Shown: piece by piece, positions 52,637 through 62,504 of the stretch
Position numbering within the stretch: the first letter of the stretch is position 1
How the letters are laid out: each line of letters begins with the position of its first letter
NCBI GenBank assembly: GCA_018241125.1
Contig: JAFEEL010000013.1
Span: 94,043 to 158,042 of the forward strand
DNA length: 64,000 nucleotides
Reading direction: 5' to 3'
Source of the DNA: Pseudomonadota bacterium
Lineage (GTDB): Bacteria; Pseudomonadota; Gammaproteobacteria; Xanthomonadales; Xanthomonadaceae
Translations under genes and position numbers: made by a program
The notes under the pieces: model-generated
The model's input: only the letters and a program-made list of their open reading frames with translations
Databases searched by the model: none
Told to the model about the DNA's origin: nothing

Positions 52637-53605
52637 ATGAATCGCCCCTCCGCTCGCCTGTTTCGCGACCCCGACCGCGCCGCCATCGGCGCCGGCGGCA
52701 GCGTGTTGTGCATCGGTGCGTTCGACGGCCTGCACTTGGGCCATCGCGCGTTGGTGCGCCGGGCGGTGGCGCGCGCGCGGCAGTTGCAGTGCGAAGCGGT
52801 GGCCTTGAGCTTCGAGCCGCTGCCGCGCGAGTTCTTCGCCCGCGACCTGCCGCCCGCACGCCTGACCGCACCGCGGGCCAAGGTGGAAGGGTTGCTGGCG
52901 CTGGGCGTCGATCGGGTTGGCTTGCTGCGTTTCGATGCGCGCATGGCGGCAATGACGGCGCGCCAGTTCATCGAGCGGGTGCTGGTCGATGTGCTGCGAG
53001 CGCGCGAAGTCTGGGTTGGCCCGGGGTTCGCCTTCGGGCAGGGTCGGCAGGGCGATCTGGCGCTGTTGCAAGCCGTCGGCGCCGCGCATGGGTTTGCTGC
53101 GCACGCGATCGAACCGGTGCTGCTCGATGGGCAGCGGGTCTCCAGCTCGGATGTCCGCGAACGTTTGGCGCGTGGCGATCTGGTGGGGGCGGGTAGGCAA
53201 TTGGGCCGCCCCTTCGCGATGTCCGGTCGCGTCGTGCGCGGTCGGCAACTGGGTCGCACGCTCGGCTTTCCGACCGCGAACCTGCGCTGCGGGCGCTTGC
53301 GGCCGGCGTTACATGGCATCTTCGCCACCCGCGTGCACGCTGATGGGTGCAACGGCTGGCCGAGCGTGGCCAGCCTCGGCACGCGGCCGATGGTGGATGG
53401 CGTGGAGCCATTGCTCGAAGTGCATCTGCTGGACTTCGATGGCGACCTGTATGGCCGGCGCATCGAAGTGGAGTTCGTGGCCAGGCTGCGCGACGAACAG
53501 CGCTTTGCCGACCTGCCGGCGATGACGGCGCAGATGCAGCGCGACGCCGAACAGGCGCGCGCGATTTTGGGATTGCAGGAAACGAAACGTGGAGTGATGG
53601 CGTGA
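52637..53605 (+). CDS. ribF: bifunctional riboflavin kinase/FAD synthetase
   Basis: 322 residues. N-terminal FAD synthetase (nucleotidyltransferase) with [18 protein letters not shown] and the SSSDVRERL motif (residues 155-165); C-terminal riboflavin kinase [16 protein letters not shown] and [26 protein letters not shown]. It makes FMN and FAD. Start 52637 follows TATGAT (52622-52627), with TTGACG 14 nt upstream, a short-spaced promoter possibility. The stop overlaps the ileS GTG by 4 nt. Confidence 0.96.
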   Translation: MNRPSARLFRDPDRAAIGAGGSVLCIGAFDGLHLGHRALVRRAVARARQLQCEAVALSFEPLPREFFARDLPPARLTAPRAKVEGLLALGVDRVGLLRFDARMAAMTARQFIERVLVDVLRAREVWVGPGFAFGQGRQGDLALLQAVGAAHGFAAHAIEPVLLDGQRVSSSDVRERLARGDLVGAGRQLGRPFAMSGRVVRGRQLGRTLGFPTANLRCGRLRPALHGIFATRVHADGCNGWPSVASLGTRPMVDGVEPLLEVHLLDFDGDLYGRRIEVEFVARLRDEQRFADLPAMTAQMQRDAEQARAILGLQETKRGVMA

Positions 53606-56595
53606 ACGATTCGGAAAAGGGCGGCGCCGACGGCCGCTACAAGGACACGATCAACCTGCCGCAGACGCAGTTCGCGATGAAGGCCGACTTGCCAAAACGC
53701 GAGCCGGGCATGCTCGCCGATTGGGAGCAGCGCGGGCGCTATGCGCAGGTGCAGGCGCATACCGCCGGGCGCGAACACGCCTTCATCCTGCACGATGGCC
53801 CGCCGTATGCGAACGGTGCGATCCACCTCGGGCACGCGGTCAACAAGATCCTCAAGGACATCGTCGTCCGTTCCAAGCTGCTGGGCGGTTTCCGCTCGCC
53901 GTTCGTGCCCGGTTGGGACTGCCACGGATTGCCGATCGAGATCGCGGTCGAGAAAAAACACGGCAAGGTCGGGCAGAAAGTCGATGCCGCGCAGTTCCGC
54001 AAGCTCTGTCGCGAATACGCCGGAAAGCAGATCGACCTGCAACGCACCGACTTCAAGCGCCTGGGGGTGCTGGGCGAGTGGGAGAACCCGTACCAGACGA
54101 TGGATTTCCGCTACGAGGCCGACATGCTGCGCGCGCTGGCGAAGATCGTCGCGCGCGGGCACGTCACTCGCGGCTTCAAGCCGGTGCACTGGTGCTTCGA
54201 CTGCGGCTCGGCGCTGGCCGAGGCGGAGATCGAATATCAGGACAAGACCTCGCCAGCGGTGGACGTGGCCTATGACGCGCTCGACGCGCGCGCGCTGGCG
54301 GCGAAGTTCGGTGCGAGTGTGGGCGATGGGGACATCGTGGCGGTGCCGATCTGGACCACCACACCGTGGACGCTGCCGGCGAGTTTTGCGGTCACCCTCG
54401 GCCCCGAGTTGGACTACGTGCTGGTCGAAGGCCCGCAGCGCGATGGCCGCCGGGTGTTGCTGGTGGTCGCCGAGGCGTTGGTCGAACGCGTGCTGGCGCG
54501 CTACGGCATCGATGGTGTGACCATCATGGGCCGCGCCAAGGGCGACGCATTGGATTCCCTTCTCCCTTCGGGAGAAGGTGCCCGCAGGGCGGATGAGGGC
54601 CAGAAGAACGACGAATCCTCGCGCGAGTCCGACCCCTCACCCCCACCCCTCTCCCGCCGGGAGAGGGGCTTGAAGCACCCCTTCTACGACGATCGCGAAA
54701 TCCCGATCATCCTCGGCGACCACGTCTCCGCCGACGACGGCACCGGCGCGGTACACACCGCGCCCGGCCACGGCGCGGAAGACTTCGCGGTCGGCAAACT
54801 CTACGGGCTGGTCGATGCCATCCCGCCGTCCGAACTCAACCCGGTCGGGCCCAATGGCGTGTACCTGCCGGGCACGCCGATTTTCGCCGGGCAATACATC
54901 TGGAAGGCCAACGACGCCGTCGTCGAGCTGCTGCGCGAACGCGGCGTGCTGCTGGCGCAGGCGAAGATCACCCACAGCTACCCGCATTGCTGGCGGCACC
55001 GCACGCCAGTTGCGTTTCGCACCACGCCGCAGTGGTTCATCGCGATGGATCAGGCCGGGCTGCGCAAGGACTCGCTCAAGGCGATCCACACCGATGTGAC
55101 CTGGTACCCGGCGTGGGGCGAGGAGCGCATCGCCAACATGGTCGAAGGCCGGCCCGACTGGTGCATCTCGCGCCAGCGCACCTGGGGCGTGCCGATCGCG
55201 TTGTTCGTGGACAAGCAAAGCCAGCAACCACATCCGCGCAGCGTGGAGCTGATGGAAGCCGTTGCGCTGCGCGTCGAAAAGCAGGGCGCCGATGCGTGGT
55301 ACGCGCTGGATGCGCGCGAGCTGCTCGGCGACGAAGCGCAGCACTACGAGAAGGTCACCGACATCCTCGATGTGTGGTTCGATTCGGGCGTTACGCACTA
55401 CTGCGTGCTCGACCAGCGCGAGAACCTCACCCGCGGCCCGGGCGACAAGGTGATTTATCTGGAAGGTTCCGACCAGCACCGCGGCTGGTTCCATTCCTCG
55501 CTGCTCACGTCGGTGGCCATGCACGGCACCGCGCCTTACGACGAGGTGCTCACCCACGGCTTCACCGTGGACGAGCAGGGTCGCAAGATGTCCAAGTCGT
55601 TGGGCAATGGCATCGAGCCGCAGGACGTGATGAAGGACTACGGCGCCGACATCCTGCGCCTGTGGATCGCATCCACCGATTACCGCAACGAGATGGCGCT
55701 GTCGCCGACCATCCTCAAGCGCGTGGCCGACGTGTATCGGCGCATCCGCAACACCGCGCGCTTCCTGCTCGGCAATCTGCACGGTTTCGATCCGGCACAG
55801 CACTTGCTGAACGTGAAGGACTGTCTGCTGCTCGACCAGTGGGCGGTGCAGCAGGCGCACGACACGCAGCAGGCGATCCTCGCCGCGTATGCGCGCTACG
55901 ACTTCCCCGAGATCGTGCAACGCATCGGCAACTTCTGCACCAATCAGATGGGCTCGCTGTATCTGGACATCACCAAGGATCGCCTGTACACGATGCGCGC
56001 GGACAGCCATGGCCGGCGCAGCGCGCAAAGTGCGATGTACCGCATCGCCGAGGCGCTGGTGCGCTGGCTGGCGCCGATGCTGGCGTTCACCGCCGAGGAG
56101 ATCTGGCAGCACCTGCCCGGCGAGCGTGGCGAATCGGTGTTGTTCGAAACGTGGTACGACGGGCTGCAAGCCACGCAGGACTCGCCGGAACAGCGCGCGT
56201 TCTGGGACGACCTGCTGGCGATCCGCGCCGGTGCTTCCAAACTGCTCGAAGGCATGCGCAACGCCGGCGCCATCGGCGCGGCGCTGGATGCAGAAGTGGC
56301 GTTGCATACCGATGCGGCGCGGCAAGCGCGTTTTGCAAGTGTGGCCGACGAGTTGCGATTTTTCTTCATCGTGTCCGAGCTGCATATTTCGAGCGAGGCC
56401 GCGCCCGAACACGCCGAAGTGGTGGATGTATCCGGCGGCAAGGTCGCCATCGCCGCCAGCGTGAGCCCGCACCGCAAGTGCATCCGCTGCTGGCATCACC
56501 GCGCCGACGTCGGCTCACATCCTGAGCACCCTGACATCTGCGGTCGTTGTGTCGGCAACGTCGAAGGGCCGGGCGAAAACAGGCAGTTCTTCTGA
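53602..56595 (+). CDS. ileS: isoleucyl-tRNA synthetase, with an in-frame repeat insertion
   Basis: Class I synthetase for tRNA-Ile. GTG start at 53602 overlapping the ribF stop ([20 protein letters not shown]). HIGH-type [19 protein letters not shown] near residue 65, CP1 editing region with [23 protein letters not shown] in [16 protein letters not shown], and a C-terminal zinc knuckle [27 protein letters not shown]. About 997 residues against roughly 940 for relatives: the difference is explained by about 38 foreign residues (about 319-356; [15 protein letters not shown] to SRRERG) coded by a hairpin repeat in the editing domain. The frame resumes correctly at [20 protein letters not shown]. 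Confidence 0.96.
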   Translation: MNDSEKGGADGRYKDTINLPQTQFAMKADLPKREPGMLADWEQRGRYAQVQAHTAGREHAFILHDGPPYANGAIHLGHAVNKILKDIVVRSKLLGGFRSPFVPGWDCHGLPIEIAVEKKHGKVGQKVDAAQFRKLCREYAGKQIDLQRTDFKRLGVLGEWENPYQTMDFRYEADMLRALAKIVARGHVTRGFKPVHWCFDCGSALAEAEIEYQDKTSPAVDVAYDALDARALAAKFGASVGDGDIVAVPIWTTTPWTLPASFAVTLGPELDYVLVEGPQRDGRRVLLVVAEALVERVLARYGIDGVTIMGRAKGDALDSLLPSGEGARRADEGQKNDESSRESDPSPPPLSRRERGLKHPFYDDREIPIILGDHVSADDGTGAVHTAPGHGAEDFAVGKLYGLVDAIPPSELNPVGPNGVYLPGTPIFAGQYIWKANDAVVELLRERGVLLAQAKITHSYPHCWRHRTPVAFRTTPQWFIAMDQAGLRKDSLKAIHTDVTWYPAWGEERIANMVEGRPDWCISRQRTWGVPIALFVDKQSQQPHPRSVELMEAVALRVEKQGADAWYALDARELLGDEAQHYEKVTDILDVWFDSGVTHYCVLDQRENLTRGPGDKVIYLEGSDQHRGWFHSSLLTSVAMHGTAPYDEVLTHGFTVDEQGRKMSKSLGNGIEPQDVMKDYGADILRLWIASTDYRNEMALSPTILKRVADVYRRIRNTARFLLGNLHGFDPAQHLLNVKDCLLLDQWAVQQAHDTQQAILAAYARYDFPEIVQRIGNFCTNQMGSLYLDITKDRLYTMRADSHGRRSAQSAMYRIAEALVRWLAPMLAFTAEEIWQHLPGERGESVLFETWYDGLQATQDSPEQRAFWDDLLAIRAGASKLLEGMRNAGAIGAALDAEVALHTDAARQARFASVADELRFFFIVSELHISSEAAPEHAEVVDVSGGKVAIAASVSPHRKCIRCWHHRADVGSHPEHPDICGRCVGNVEGPGENRQFF
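54557..54670 (+). repeat. hairpin repeat inserted in frame within ileS
   Basis: A perfect stem CCTTCTCCC (54558-54566) / GGGAGAAGG (54570-54578) at one end and CCCCTCTCCC (54646-54655) / GGGAGAGGGG (54659-54668) at the other, with about 67 bp between. The right half matches the element at 15872-15913 before clpP. It encodes Pro/Ser/Arg-rich sequence foreign to the synthetase. The outer pattern, a TTCTCCC hairpin then a GGGCGGATGAGGG segment and a CCCCTCTCCC hairpin, resembles an intergenic repeat I recall from high-GC proteobacteria; that is memory, not a search. Confidence 0.82.
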
Positions 56596-57095
56596 TGCCC
56601 GTATCGGCCAAACCCAACGCACTGCCGTGGCTGCTGCTCTCGGCCGCGATCATCGCCCTCGACCAGTGGACGAAGTGGCTGGTCGTGAGTCATCTGGACT
56701 TGCACCGCCCGGTAGCCTTCATCGCCGGCTGCTGGAACTGGATGCTTGCCTACAATCAGGGCGCGGCCTTCAGCATGTTGGGCGACGCCTCGGGCTGGCA
56801 GCGCTGGCTGTTCGGCGGGCTGGCGGTAGCGGTCAGCGGTGGCATGGCGTTCTGGCTGGCGCGCACCCCACGTGGCGATTGGCGCACCGCGTTGCCGTTC
56901 GCGCTGGTGATCGGCGGCGCGCTGGGCAACCTGATCGACCGCATCCGCATCGGTCATGTGGTGGATTTCATCCAGTGGTACTGGCGCGATCACTACTGGC
57001 CCACCTTCAACGTCGCCGACTCGGCCATCGTCGCCGGCGCGGTCGCGATGCTGTTGTTCGGCATGCGCAAGCCAGACAAGGAGCCGCACGCATGA
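56595..57095 (+). CDS. lspA: lipoprotein signal peptidase II
   Basis: 166 residues, four membrane helices. Active-site Asp pair in [20 protein letters not shown] and [13 protein letters not shown]-terminus [22 protein letters not shown] at 56595 overlaps the ileS stop by 1 nt (TGATG). Cleaves signal peptides of lipidated prolipoproteins in the inner membrane. Confidence 0.96.
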   Translation: MPVSAKPNALPWLLLSAAIIALDQWTKWLVVSHLDLHRPVAFIAGCWNWMLAYNQGAAFSMLGDASGWQRWLFGGLAVAVSGGMAFWLARTPRGDWRTALPFALVIGGALGNLIDRIRIGHVVDFIQWYWRDHYWPTFNVADSAIVAGAVAMLLFGMRKPDKEPHA

Positions 57096-57553
57096 AAGCC
57101 ATTATGGCGATGGATCTACCCGCACGCAGCGGCACGTTTTACCCCGAGCCTTTTCGTTCGCGCGTGCTGCCGCGCGACAAGCGGGCGCTCGGCGATGCAT
57201 TTGGGTTGACGAAGATCGGCGTGAACCTCACCGTGCTGCATCCTGGCGTGGAATCGTCGATGCGGCACTGGCACGACTGCGAAGACGAGCTGGTGTATGT
57301 CCTGGAAGGCGAACTGGTGCTGGTGAGCGATTCCGGCGAGCAAACGCTCAGCGCCGGCATGGTCGTCGGTTGCCGTGCCGGCGATTCTGACGCGCATCAG
57401 CTGGTCAATCGCAGTAGGCGAGCTGCGGTGTACCTGGAGATCGCCAATCGCGACGCGGCCGATGCGGCCTTCTATCCGGATATCGACATGGCCTGCGGCA
57501 AGGATGCGCAAGGCCGCTTCGTGTTCACCCACAAGGACGGCACGCCGTACTGA
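57092..57553 (+). CDS. cupin-domain protein in the lspA-ispH operon
   Basis: 153 residues; the ATG at 57092 overlaps the lspA stop (ATGA). A single cupin barrel: [20 protein letters not shown] (metal-binding HxH with Glu), [40 protein letters not shown]. The N-terminal part ([20 protein letters not shown]) and C-terminal [20 protein letters not shown] fit small single-domain cupins of the COG3837 type. Its place normally belongs to fkpB in enterobacteria. Function unknown; a metal-dependent sugar or small-molecule enzyme is only a guess. Confidence 0.88.
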   Translation: MKAIMAMDLPARSGTFYPEPFRSRVLPRDKRALGDAFGLTKIGVNLTVLHPGVESSMRHWHDCEDELVYVLEGELVLVSDSGEQTLSAGMVVGCRAGDSDAHQLVNRSRRAAVYLEIANRDAADAAFYPDIDMACGKDAQGRFVFTHKDGTPY

Positions 57554-57568
57554 CGTAAAATACCCAGC

Positions 57569-58522
57569 ATGGATGTCCTGTTAGCCAACCCACGCGGTTT
57601 CTGCGCCGGGGTCGATCGCGCCATCGAGATCGTCAAGCGCGCGCTGGAGACTTACGGTGCGCCGATCTACGTGCGCCACGAAGTCGTGCACAACCGTTTC
57701 GTGGTCGATGATCTCAAGCGTCGCGGCGCGGTGTTCGTCGAAGAACTGCACGAAGTGCCCGACGGCGCGACGGTGATCTTCTCCGCGCACGGTGTGTCGC
57801 AGGCGGTGCGCAAAGAAGCTGCGCGGCGCGGACTGAAGGTGTTCGACGCCACCTGCCCGCTGGTGACCAAGGTGCACATGGAGGTCACGCGCCACAACCG
57901 CAAGGGCGCCGACATGGTGCTGATCGGCCACGCCGGCCACCCGGAGGTGGAGGGCACGATGGGGCAGTGGGACGCCGCAGCGTCCGGTGGCTCGATCTAC
58001 TTGGTCGAAAACGTGGACGACGTCGCCGCGCTGACGGTATCGCAACCGGACAACCTGGCCTACACCACGCAGACCACGCTGTCGGTGGACGACACGCGAT
58101 TGGTCATCGCCGCCTTGCGCACGAAATATCCAAATATCCACGGCCCGAAGAACGAAGACATCTGCTACGCCACCCAGAACCGTCAGGACGCGGTGCGCAA
58201 ACTGGCGCAAGAGTGCGATCTGGTGCTGGTGGTCGGCTCGATCAACAGTTCCAACTCCAACCGTCTGCGCGAACTGGCCGAAAAGCAGGGCGTGCCGGCC
58301 TATCTGATCGATGGCGCCGACGACATCGATCCGGCGTGGGTGCGGGGCAGGGCGCGCATCGGCGTGACCGCCGGCGCCTCCGCGCCCGAGGTGCTGGTGG
58401 AAGGCGTGCAAGCGCGCCTGCGTGAACTGGGCGCGGCGCACATCGACAGCCTGCTGGGCGAGCCTGAGGACATGGTGTTCGCCCTGCCCAGAGAACTGCG
58501 GCAGATCGCCCTGAACGATTGA
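57569..58522 (+). CDS. ispH: 4-hydroxy-3-methylbut-2-enyl diphosphate reductase
   Basis: 317 residues; last step of the MEP isoprenoid pathway. The 4Fe-4S cysteines are in [34 protein letters not shown] and [14 protein letters not shown]; catalytic [13 protein letters not shown] and [14 protein letters not shown] are present. ATG at 57569 follows TAAAAT (57556-57561), perhaps a minor promoter. Closes the ribF-ileS-lspA-cupin-ispH run. Confidence 0.97.
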   Translation: MDVLLANPRGFCAGVDRAIEIVKRALETYGAPIYVRHEVVHNRFVVDDLKRRGAVFVEELHEVPDGATVIFSAHGVSQAVRKEAARRGLKVFDATCPLVTKVHMEVTRHNRKGADMVLIGHAGHPEVEGTMGQWDAAASGGSIYLVENVDDVAALTVSQPDNLAYTTQTTLSVDDTRLVIAALRTKYPNIHGPKNEDICYATQNRQDAVRKLAQECDLVLVVGSINSSNSNRLRELAEKQGVPAYLIDGADDIDPAWVRGRARIGVTAGASAPEVLVEGVQARLRELGAAHIDSLLGEPEDMVFALPRELRQIALND

Positions 58523-58547
58523 CCCGACGCCGCGCCGCGCCTACACT
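58519..58547 (+). promoter_or_regulatory. promoter of tRNA-Thr
   Basis: TTGACC (58519-58524) overlapping the ispH stop, 17-nt spacer, TACACT (58542-58547). About 60 nt before the tRNA. Confidence 0.55.
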
Positions 58548-58608
58548 TTGCGGCCCGCATGGGCCATCGCGGCCCGGTGGGTGAAAGCTCCAAGGTACAG
58601 ACAACATC

Positions 58609-58684
58609 GCCGGAATAGCTCAGTTGGTAGAGCGGCGCATTCGTAATGCGTAGGTCGCAGGTTCGACTCCTGTTTCCGGCACCA
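58609..58684 (+). tRNA. tRNA-Thr (anticodon CGT)
   Basis: A 76-nt cloverleaf with acceptor GCCGGAA/TTCCGGC, TTCGTAA anticodon loop, GGTTCGACTCC T-arm, encoded CCA. Confidence 0.97.
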
Positions 58685-58743
58685 TCTACCCTTCCCCCGG
58701 CATCCCGCAACCCCGGCTGCTGCCAGCGCCGGTGGTCGGCGTT

Positions 58744-59253
58744 TCAACGGCGCTTGCCCTTTTTTCGCGGCGGCGTGACGGCCTTGTCCGGCAGGGTCGA
58801 CAGGTGCTGTAGTTCAGCGGGCATCCGCGCTTGCAACTGGCGCAGCAGATCGAGCGCGGCGGTGCTGGTATCGGGCTTGCCGTCCGCTCCGGTGGCTTGC
58901 ACCAGCGTGCTGGGATCGTGCGTGCCGGCATCCAGAACATGCGCACGGGTGAGCAGCAGGATGCGTTGGCCGCGGTACTCCACGTCGTACAGGCCCATCA
59001 TCTGCGAGCGGCTGCGATAGGTCACGCCGGGCGTGTTCACCAGCAATTGCCCGAGTGCATTCCACGCATCGAGCATCACCGCAGCGATGGCGAACTCGGG
59101 GGCCGCAGCGGCAGCAATCGCCGGTGCCGGTGGCGGTGGGGGTGTCGGGGTCGTGGCGCAGCCCGAAGCCAGCAATACCCAGATCAAGAGGCCGACGGGC
59201 AGGCGTTCTGTGCGGCGCGGGGCGCGAGCTGACCGTGGCGTGTGCTCGCGCAT
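58744..59253 (-). CDS. predicted lipoprotein, unknown function
   Basis: About 169 residues from the ATG at 59253 (MREHTPRSARAPRRTERL). Lipobox LASGC near residue 33 followed by ATTPTPPPPPAP. The mature part is helical (IAAVMLDAWNALGQLLVNTP), with YDVEYRGQRILLLTRAHVL and a basic C-terminus (PDKAVTPPRKKGKRR). No recognised family. It shares its direction with the next two minus-strand genes, but each is probably separate. Confidence 0.7.
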   Translation of the reverse strand: MREHTPRSARAPRRTERLPVGLLIWVLLASGCATTPTPPPPPAPAIAAAAAPEFAIAAVMLDAWNALGQLLVNTPGVTYRSRSQMMGLYDVEYRGQRILLLTRAHVLDAGTHDPSTLVQATGADGKPDTSTAALDLLRQLQARMPAELQHLSTLPDKAVTPPRKKGKRR

Positions 59254-59334
59254 CGGTCGATCGACGTGCGCGGCCGAATCGCGGGTGCCGATCGAGCCCA
59301 CCGGCGCGGCGCGGCGGTGGGCTCGTGGCAAGGG

Positions 59335-59694
59335 TTACTGGCCAGCCGGAACGGTGAACTTGCTCACCGGCGGATTGACGATCGTGTGATCGTCGGCGTG
59401 GCTGATGCGGCCCTCGCCCTTGGCGTGCGCGTGATGCTTCTTGCCGTGGTGCTTGGCAGCGGGCTTGGCGCCGGCGTCGGCAGCGCCCGAATCGGCGGCG
59501 GCGCTACCGGCAGCATCCTTGGCGGCGGCATCGTGATGGGCGGCGGCCTTGTGGTGCGATGCGCCCTTGTGATGGGCGGCCTTGGCCGGGGCATCGGCGG
59601 CGGCCGAGCCGGCCGGCGAGGCGGCATCTTGCGCGAATGCGGGGGCGGCGCAGGCGAGTGCGAGGCAGGCGGCGATCAACAGGGTGGACTTCAT
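59335..59694 (-). CDS. small exported His/Ala/Lys-rich protein
   Basis: 119 residues. Signal peptide MKSTLLIAACLALACAAPAFA. The mature part is low-complexity, with HHKGASHHKAAAHHDAAA, AAKHHGKKHHAHAKGEG and no Cys, ending in a globular-looking tail (ISHADDHTIVNPPVSKFTVP). Composition resembles acid-shock (Asr-like) proteins or metal-sequestering periplasmic proteins; that is inference. A ribosome site, GAGGAGAA, is present on the minus strand. Confidence 0.72.
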   Translation of the reverse strand: MKSTLLIAACLALACAAPAFAQDAASPAGSAAADAPAKAAHHKGASHHKAAAHHDAAAKDAAGSAAADSGAADAGAKPAAKHHGKKHHAHAKGEGRISHADDHTIVNPPVSKFTVPAGQ

Positions 59695-59917
59695 GGGTGG
59701 TTCTCCTCGTGGGTGGCATGGGCATCACGGCCGTGATGGCCGCGATGGCTGGATTTTATACCACGCAGCGGGGTTGACCCCGAAACGCCGCAGCCCGTTC
59801 CCGCTGCGGCCAAGGTCGGTTCCGCCCCGTTCAGGCAATCGGCGATGCGGTGCGCAGGGCCCTGCCGCGACGTGCGACGGCAGGGCGGCGAACATCAGCG
59901 CGATCCGATCGCGCCGA

Positions 59918-61153
59918 TCAAGCGGCCGGCGGTTCGGCGCGCACCACCTTGTTGCGGCCGGTCTCCTTGGCCACGTACAGGGCCTTGTCGGCGCGGGTGA
60001 TCATCGCGTGCCCGTCTTCCTTGTGATCCCACTCGGCCACGCCGAAGCTGGCGCTCACCGTACCCACGTCGCCGAACGGGGCGTCGGCGATCTTGGCGCG
60101 CGCCGCCTCGGCCAGCGCCGCGGCGGCGTCGATGCGGGTTTCCCGCAGCAGCAGGACGAACTCCTCGCCGCCGAAACGTGCCGCACAGTCCGAGCTGCGC
60201 AGCAGCTCGCGCACGCGCAATGCCGCGTTTTTCAGCACCATGTCGCCGCTGTCGTGGCCGTAGGTGTCGTTGATGCGCTTGAAGAAGTCCAGATCGAGCA
60301 TCACCACCGAAAGCCCGAGTTTTTTCACGCGCGCTTCGGTCATCGCCGTCTCCAGCTGCTCGAAAAAGCGGCGGCGGTTGACCAGATCGGTGAGGAAGTC
60401 CTTGGTCGCCAGATCTTCGAGCTTGCGGTTCAGGCGCGCCATCGGCCCGATCACGAATCCCGACAGCGCCACGTTCATCGCCAGGAACATCACCGCGAAG
60501 ATCACCAGCAGCGACAGCATGAAGCTGTAGAAGGTCTGCCGCGCTTTTTCCAGCGGGTAGAACACCGGCACCTGCACGAGCTGGATGCCGATGACATCGC
60601 CGAGCTTCCAGCCGAAACCGTTGCTCGCACCGTAGACCTTGAGCATCGACGGTGGGGCTGCTTGCGGCGTGCTGTGGCAGGCCAGGCAGGCCGGGTTGGT
60701 GACCTTGATCGGGCGCGCCACGTACAGCGTGCGCGCCATGCCCTCGCCGTGGAAGCCGGTGACTTCCGTGCCGCCCTGATTGCGGAACTGCTCGATGATG
60801 CGCGCTTCCCAATCGGATGCGCGGTCGCGCGGATTGGTCGGATCGATCACCGCTTCCTTGTAGTCGTAGCCGACATAGCGATCGCGCAGCCGACGCACCA
60901 CTTCGGTGGCGGAGAACGCGGGCACGGTTTCCGGAAGGAAAGTTTCGACGTTGAGTGGATCCAGATGCGGCTTGATGTTGTCCGATGTGTATCCACGCAC
61001 CGCAATGGCGGTCGCCATCAGCACCTGCGAGTTCTGGCGCACGTTGTCGAGCGCGTATTCTTCGAGGTAACGGTCGTAGTAGATGGCCGCGCCGACGCTG
61101 CCGAGCACGAACACGATCACCAGCACCAGATTGAACTTCAAGCGCAGCGACAT
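59918..61153 (-). CDS. diguanylate cyclase with DUF3365 haem-type sensor domain
   Basis: 411 residues. Membrane segment LVLVIVFVLGSVGAAIYY (residues about 9-26); a periplasmic DUF3365 (Tll0287-like) domain with a c-type haem motif CLACHSTPQAAP near residue 155; a second membrane segment near 215-235 (FYSFMLSLLVIFAVMFLAMN); then a GGDEF domain with the active-site GGEEF in CAARFGGEEFVLLLRE, metal-binding DLDFFKRINDTYGHDSGD, and an I-site-type RxxD not seen (HKEDGHAMITRADKALY closes the domain). It should make cyclic di-GMP under control of a redox or haem-ligand signal. Sensor specificity is inference. Confidence 0.9.
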   Translation of the reverse strand: MSLRLKFNLVLVIVFVLGSVGAAIYYDRYLEEYALDNVRQNSQVLMATAIAVRGYTSDNIKPHLDPLNVETFLPETVPAFSATEVVRRLRDRYVGYDYKEAVIDPTNPRDRASDWEARIIEQFRNQGGTEVTGFHGEGMARTLYVARPIKVTNPACLACHSTPQAAPPSMLKVYGASNGFGWKLGDVIGIQLVQVPVFYPLEKARQTFYSFMLSLLVIFAVMFLAMNVALSGFVIGPMARLNRKLEDLATKDFLTDLVNRRRFFEQLETAMTEARVKKLGLSVVMLDLDFFKRINDTYGHDSGDMVLKNAALRVRELLRSSDCAARFGGEEFVLLLRETRIDAAAALAEAARAKIADAPFGDVGTVSASFGVAEWDHKEDGHAMITRADKALYVAKETGRNKVVRAEPPAA

Positions 61154-61252
61154 GCGGGCCCCCGGTAGCGGCCACGCCCGGTGCGGGCAGGCTTTCCCGC
61201 GGCATCATAGCCGAAGGCGTATGCTGGCAAAGCAGGACTGCGGAGACGGGCG

Positions 61253-61519
61253 ATGGCCACCGGTTGGGCCGGCGATGGCGCGGTGCAAGATCAAATCGAT
61301 GCGACCGTCAAGGACGCCATCGCGCGGGCGCGCAGCCGTCTGCCCAAGGGTGCCGGGCGTGCGAACTGCGAGGAGTGTGACGCGCCGATCCCCGAAGCGC
61401 GGCGCAAGGCGATGCCCGGCGTGCGCCTGTGCGTGGCCTGCCAGGAGGCGGTCGACCGCGGGCACGACGTCGTTGGCGGCATCAATCGCCGGGGCAGCAA
61501 GGACAGCCAGTTGCGGTGA
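61253..61519 (+). CDS. TraR/DksA-family zinc-finger protein
   Basis: 88 residues. C4-type zinc finger CEECDAPIPEARRKAMPG with the second pair CVACQEAVD, preceded by a short helix (QDQIDATVKDAIARARSRLP). Lacks the long coiled-coil arm of DksA, like TraR or YbiI. TraR-type proteins bind the RNA polymerase secondary channel. Possible start ATG at 61253; the downstream gene's alternative ATG overlaps its stop. Confidence 0.88.
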   Translation: MATGWAGDGAVQDQIDATVKDAIARARSRLPKGAGRANCEECDAPIPEARRKAMPGVRLCVACQEAVDRGHDVVGGINRRGSKDSQLR

Positions 61520-61593
61520 TGGCGCACGCCTGCAACCGACACTCGAAGCCGCGCAGTGGACGTGCTGCGCGCAGTCGCCAACGGAGGGGCCCC

Positions 61594-62151
61594 GTGCAAA
61601 CGCTGTGGGCGACCGGGATCGCCGCGACGCTGGCCGCCGCACTCGTCGGTTCGGAGCGCGGGGCCGGCACGGCCATGACGCTCAGGTCGCCAGCGGTAGC
61701 CGATGGCGATCGCTTGCCGACCCAGTACACGTGTGACGGTGCCGGCGTGTCGCCGCCGCTGGCGTGGCACGATGTGCCGGGCAATGCGAAGAGCCTGGCC
61801 CTGCTGGTCGTCGATCCCGACGCACCCGATCCGGCCGCGCCGCAACGCATTTGGACGCATTGGGTTCTGTATGACCTTCCCCCGGCATCGTCCGGCTTGG
61901 CCGAAGGGGTCGCCGTCGCCGCCTTGCCGCCCGGAACCCGGCAAGGTCACAACGACTGGGGACGCAGCGGCTACGGTGCGGCTTGTCCGCCGATCGGGTC
62001 GCATCGCTACATTTTCACCGTGTATGCGCTCGACACGGTTCTGGCCGATCTGCGCATGCCCGATCGCATCGCGCTGGAGCGGGCGATGGGTGGCCACATC
62101 GTGGCGCGAGCGCAACTGGTGGCCCGTTACGCCAAGCGCACGGGAGGTTGA
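61594..62151 (+). CDS. exported YbhB/YbcL-family (PEBP-like) protein
   Basis: About 185 residues from a GTG at 61594 with GGAGG at 6 nt. That start begins an apparent signal (QTLWATGIAATLAAALVGS); an ATG at 61519 overlapping the previous stop is an alternative without one. The phosphatidylethanolamine-binding fold is clear: PTQYTCDGAGVSPPLAWHDV, LVVDPDAPDP, WTHWVLYDLP, YGAACPPIGSHRYIFTVYAL. Ligand unknown. Confidence 0.88.
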   Translation: MQTLWATGIAATLAAALVGSERGAGTAMTLRSPAVADGDRLPTQYTCDGAGVSPPLAWHDVPGNAKSLALLVVDPDAPDPAAPQRIWTHWVLYDLPPASSGLAEGVAVAALPPGTRQGHNDWGRSGYGAACPPIGSHRYIFTVYALDTVLADLRMPDRIALERAMGGHIVARAQLVARYAKRTGG

Positions 62152-62221
62152 ACCGGGGCAGGGGCGCAGCTACCGACCACGTCGAATGTGCAGCAAACCG
62201 TGCGCATGCGAGCGGAAAAAA

Positions 62222-62250
62222 TTGACGCCGGATCGGCGTCCGTGGACAAT
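62222..62250 (+). promoter_or_regulatory. promoter of tRNA-Met
   Basis: TTGACG (62222-62227), 17-nt spacer, GACAAT (62245-62250), about 77 nt before the tRNA, preceded by an A-rich stretch. Confidence 0.5.
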
Positions 62251-62326
62251 GTGCGGCTCCCGTGGCCCGTCGCAGCAGACGGCGCCAACGCCCGTGCTGA
62301 CATGCCAGTGCCGGGCTCCAGATATT

Positions 62327-62403
62327 GGCTATGTAGCTCAGCCGGTTAGAGCGTGGCACTCATAATGCCGAGGTCGGTGGTTCGAGTCCACCCATAGCCA
62401 CCA
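62327..62403 (+). tRNA. tRNA-Met (anticodon CAT), probable integration site
   Basis: A 77-nt cloverleaf: GGCTATG/CATAGCC acceptor, CTCATAA anticodon loop, GGTTCGAGTCC T-arm, encoded CCA. Elongator type; a tRNA-Ile2 (modified CAT) cannot be excluded. A P4-type integrase gene follows by 178 nt in the same direction, so the tRNA 3' end is the probable attachment site. Confidence 0.95.
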
Positions 62404-62436
62404 AACACCATTCCCGCCATACCCCGCAACACCCCT

Positions 62437-62466
62437 GAAACCGCGCTACGAAGCGGTTTCTTCTTG
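62437..62466 (+). terminator. terminator after tRNA-Met
   Basis: Stem GAAACCGC (62437-62444) / GCGGTTTC (62453-62460), then TTCTTGT. The loop is CGCTACGAA-like. Confidence 0.7.
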
Positions 62467-62504
62467 TCCGCACGTCTGGCAAGGCATCGGAACATCCCTA
62501 GACT

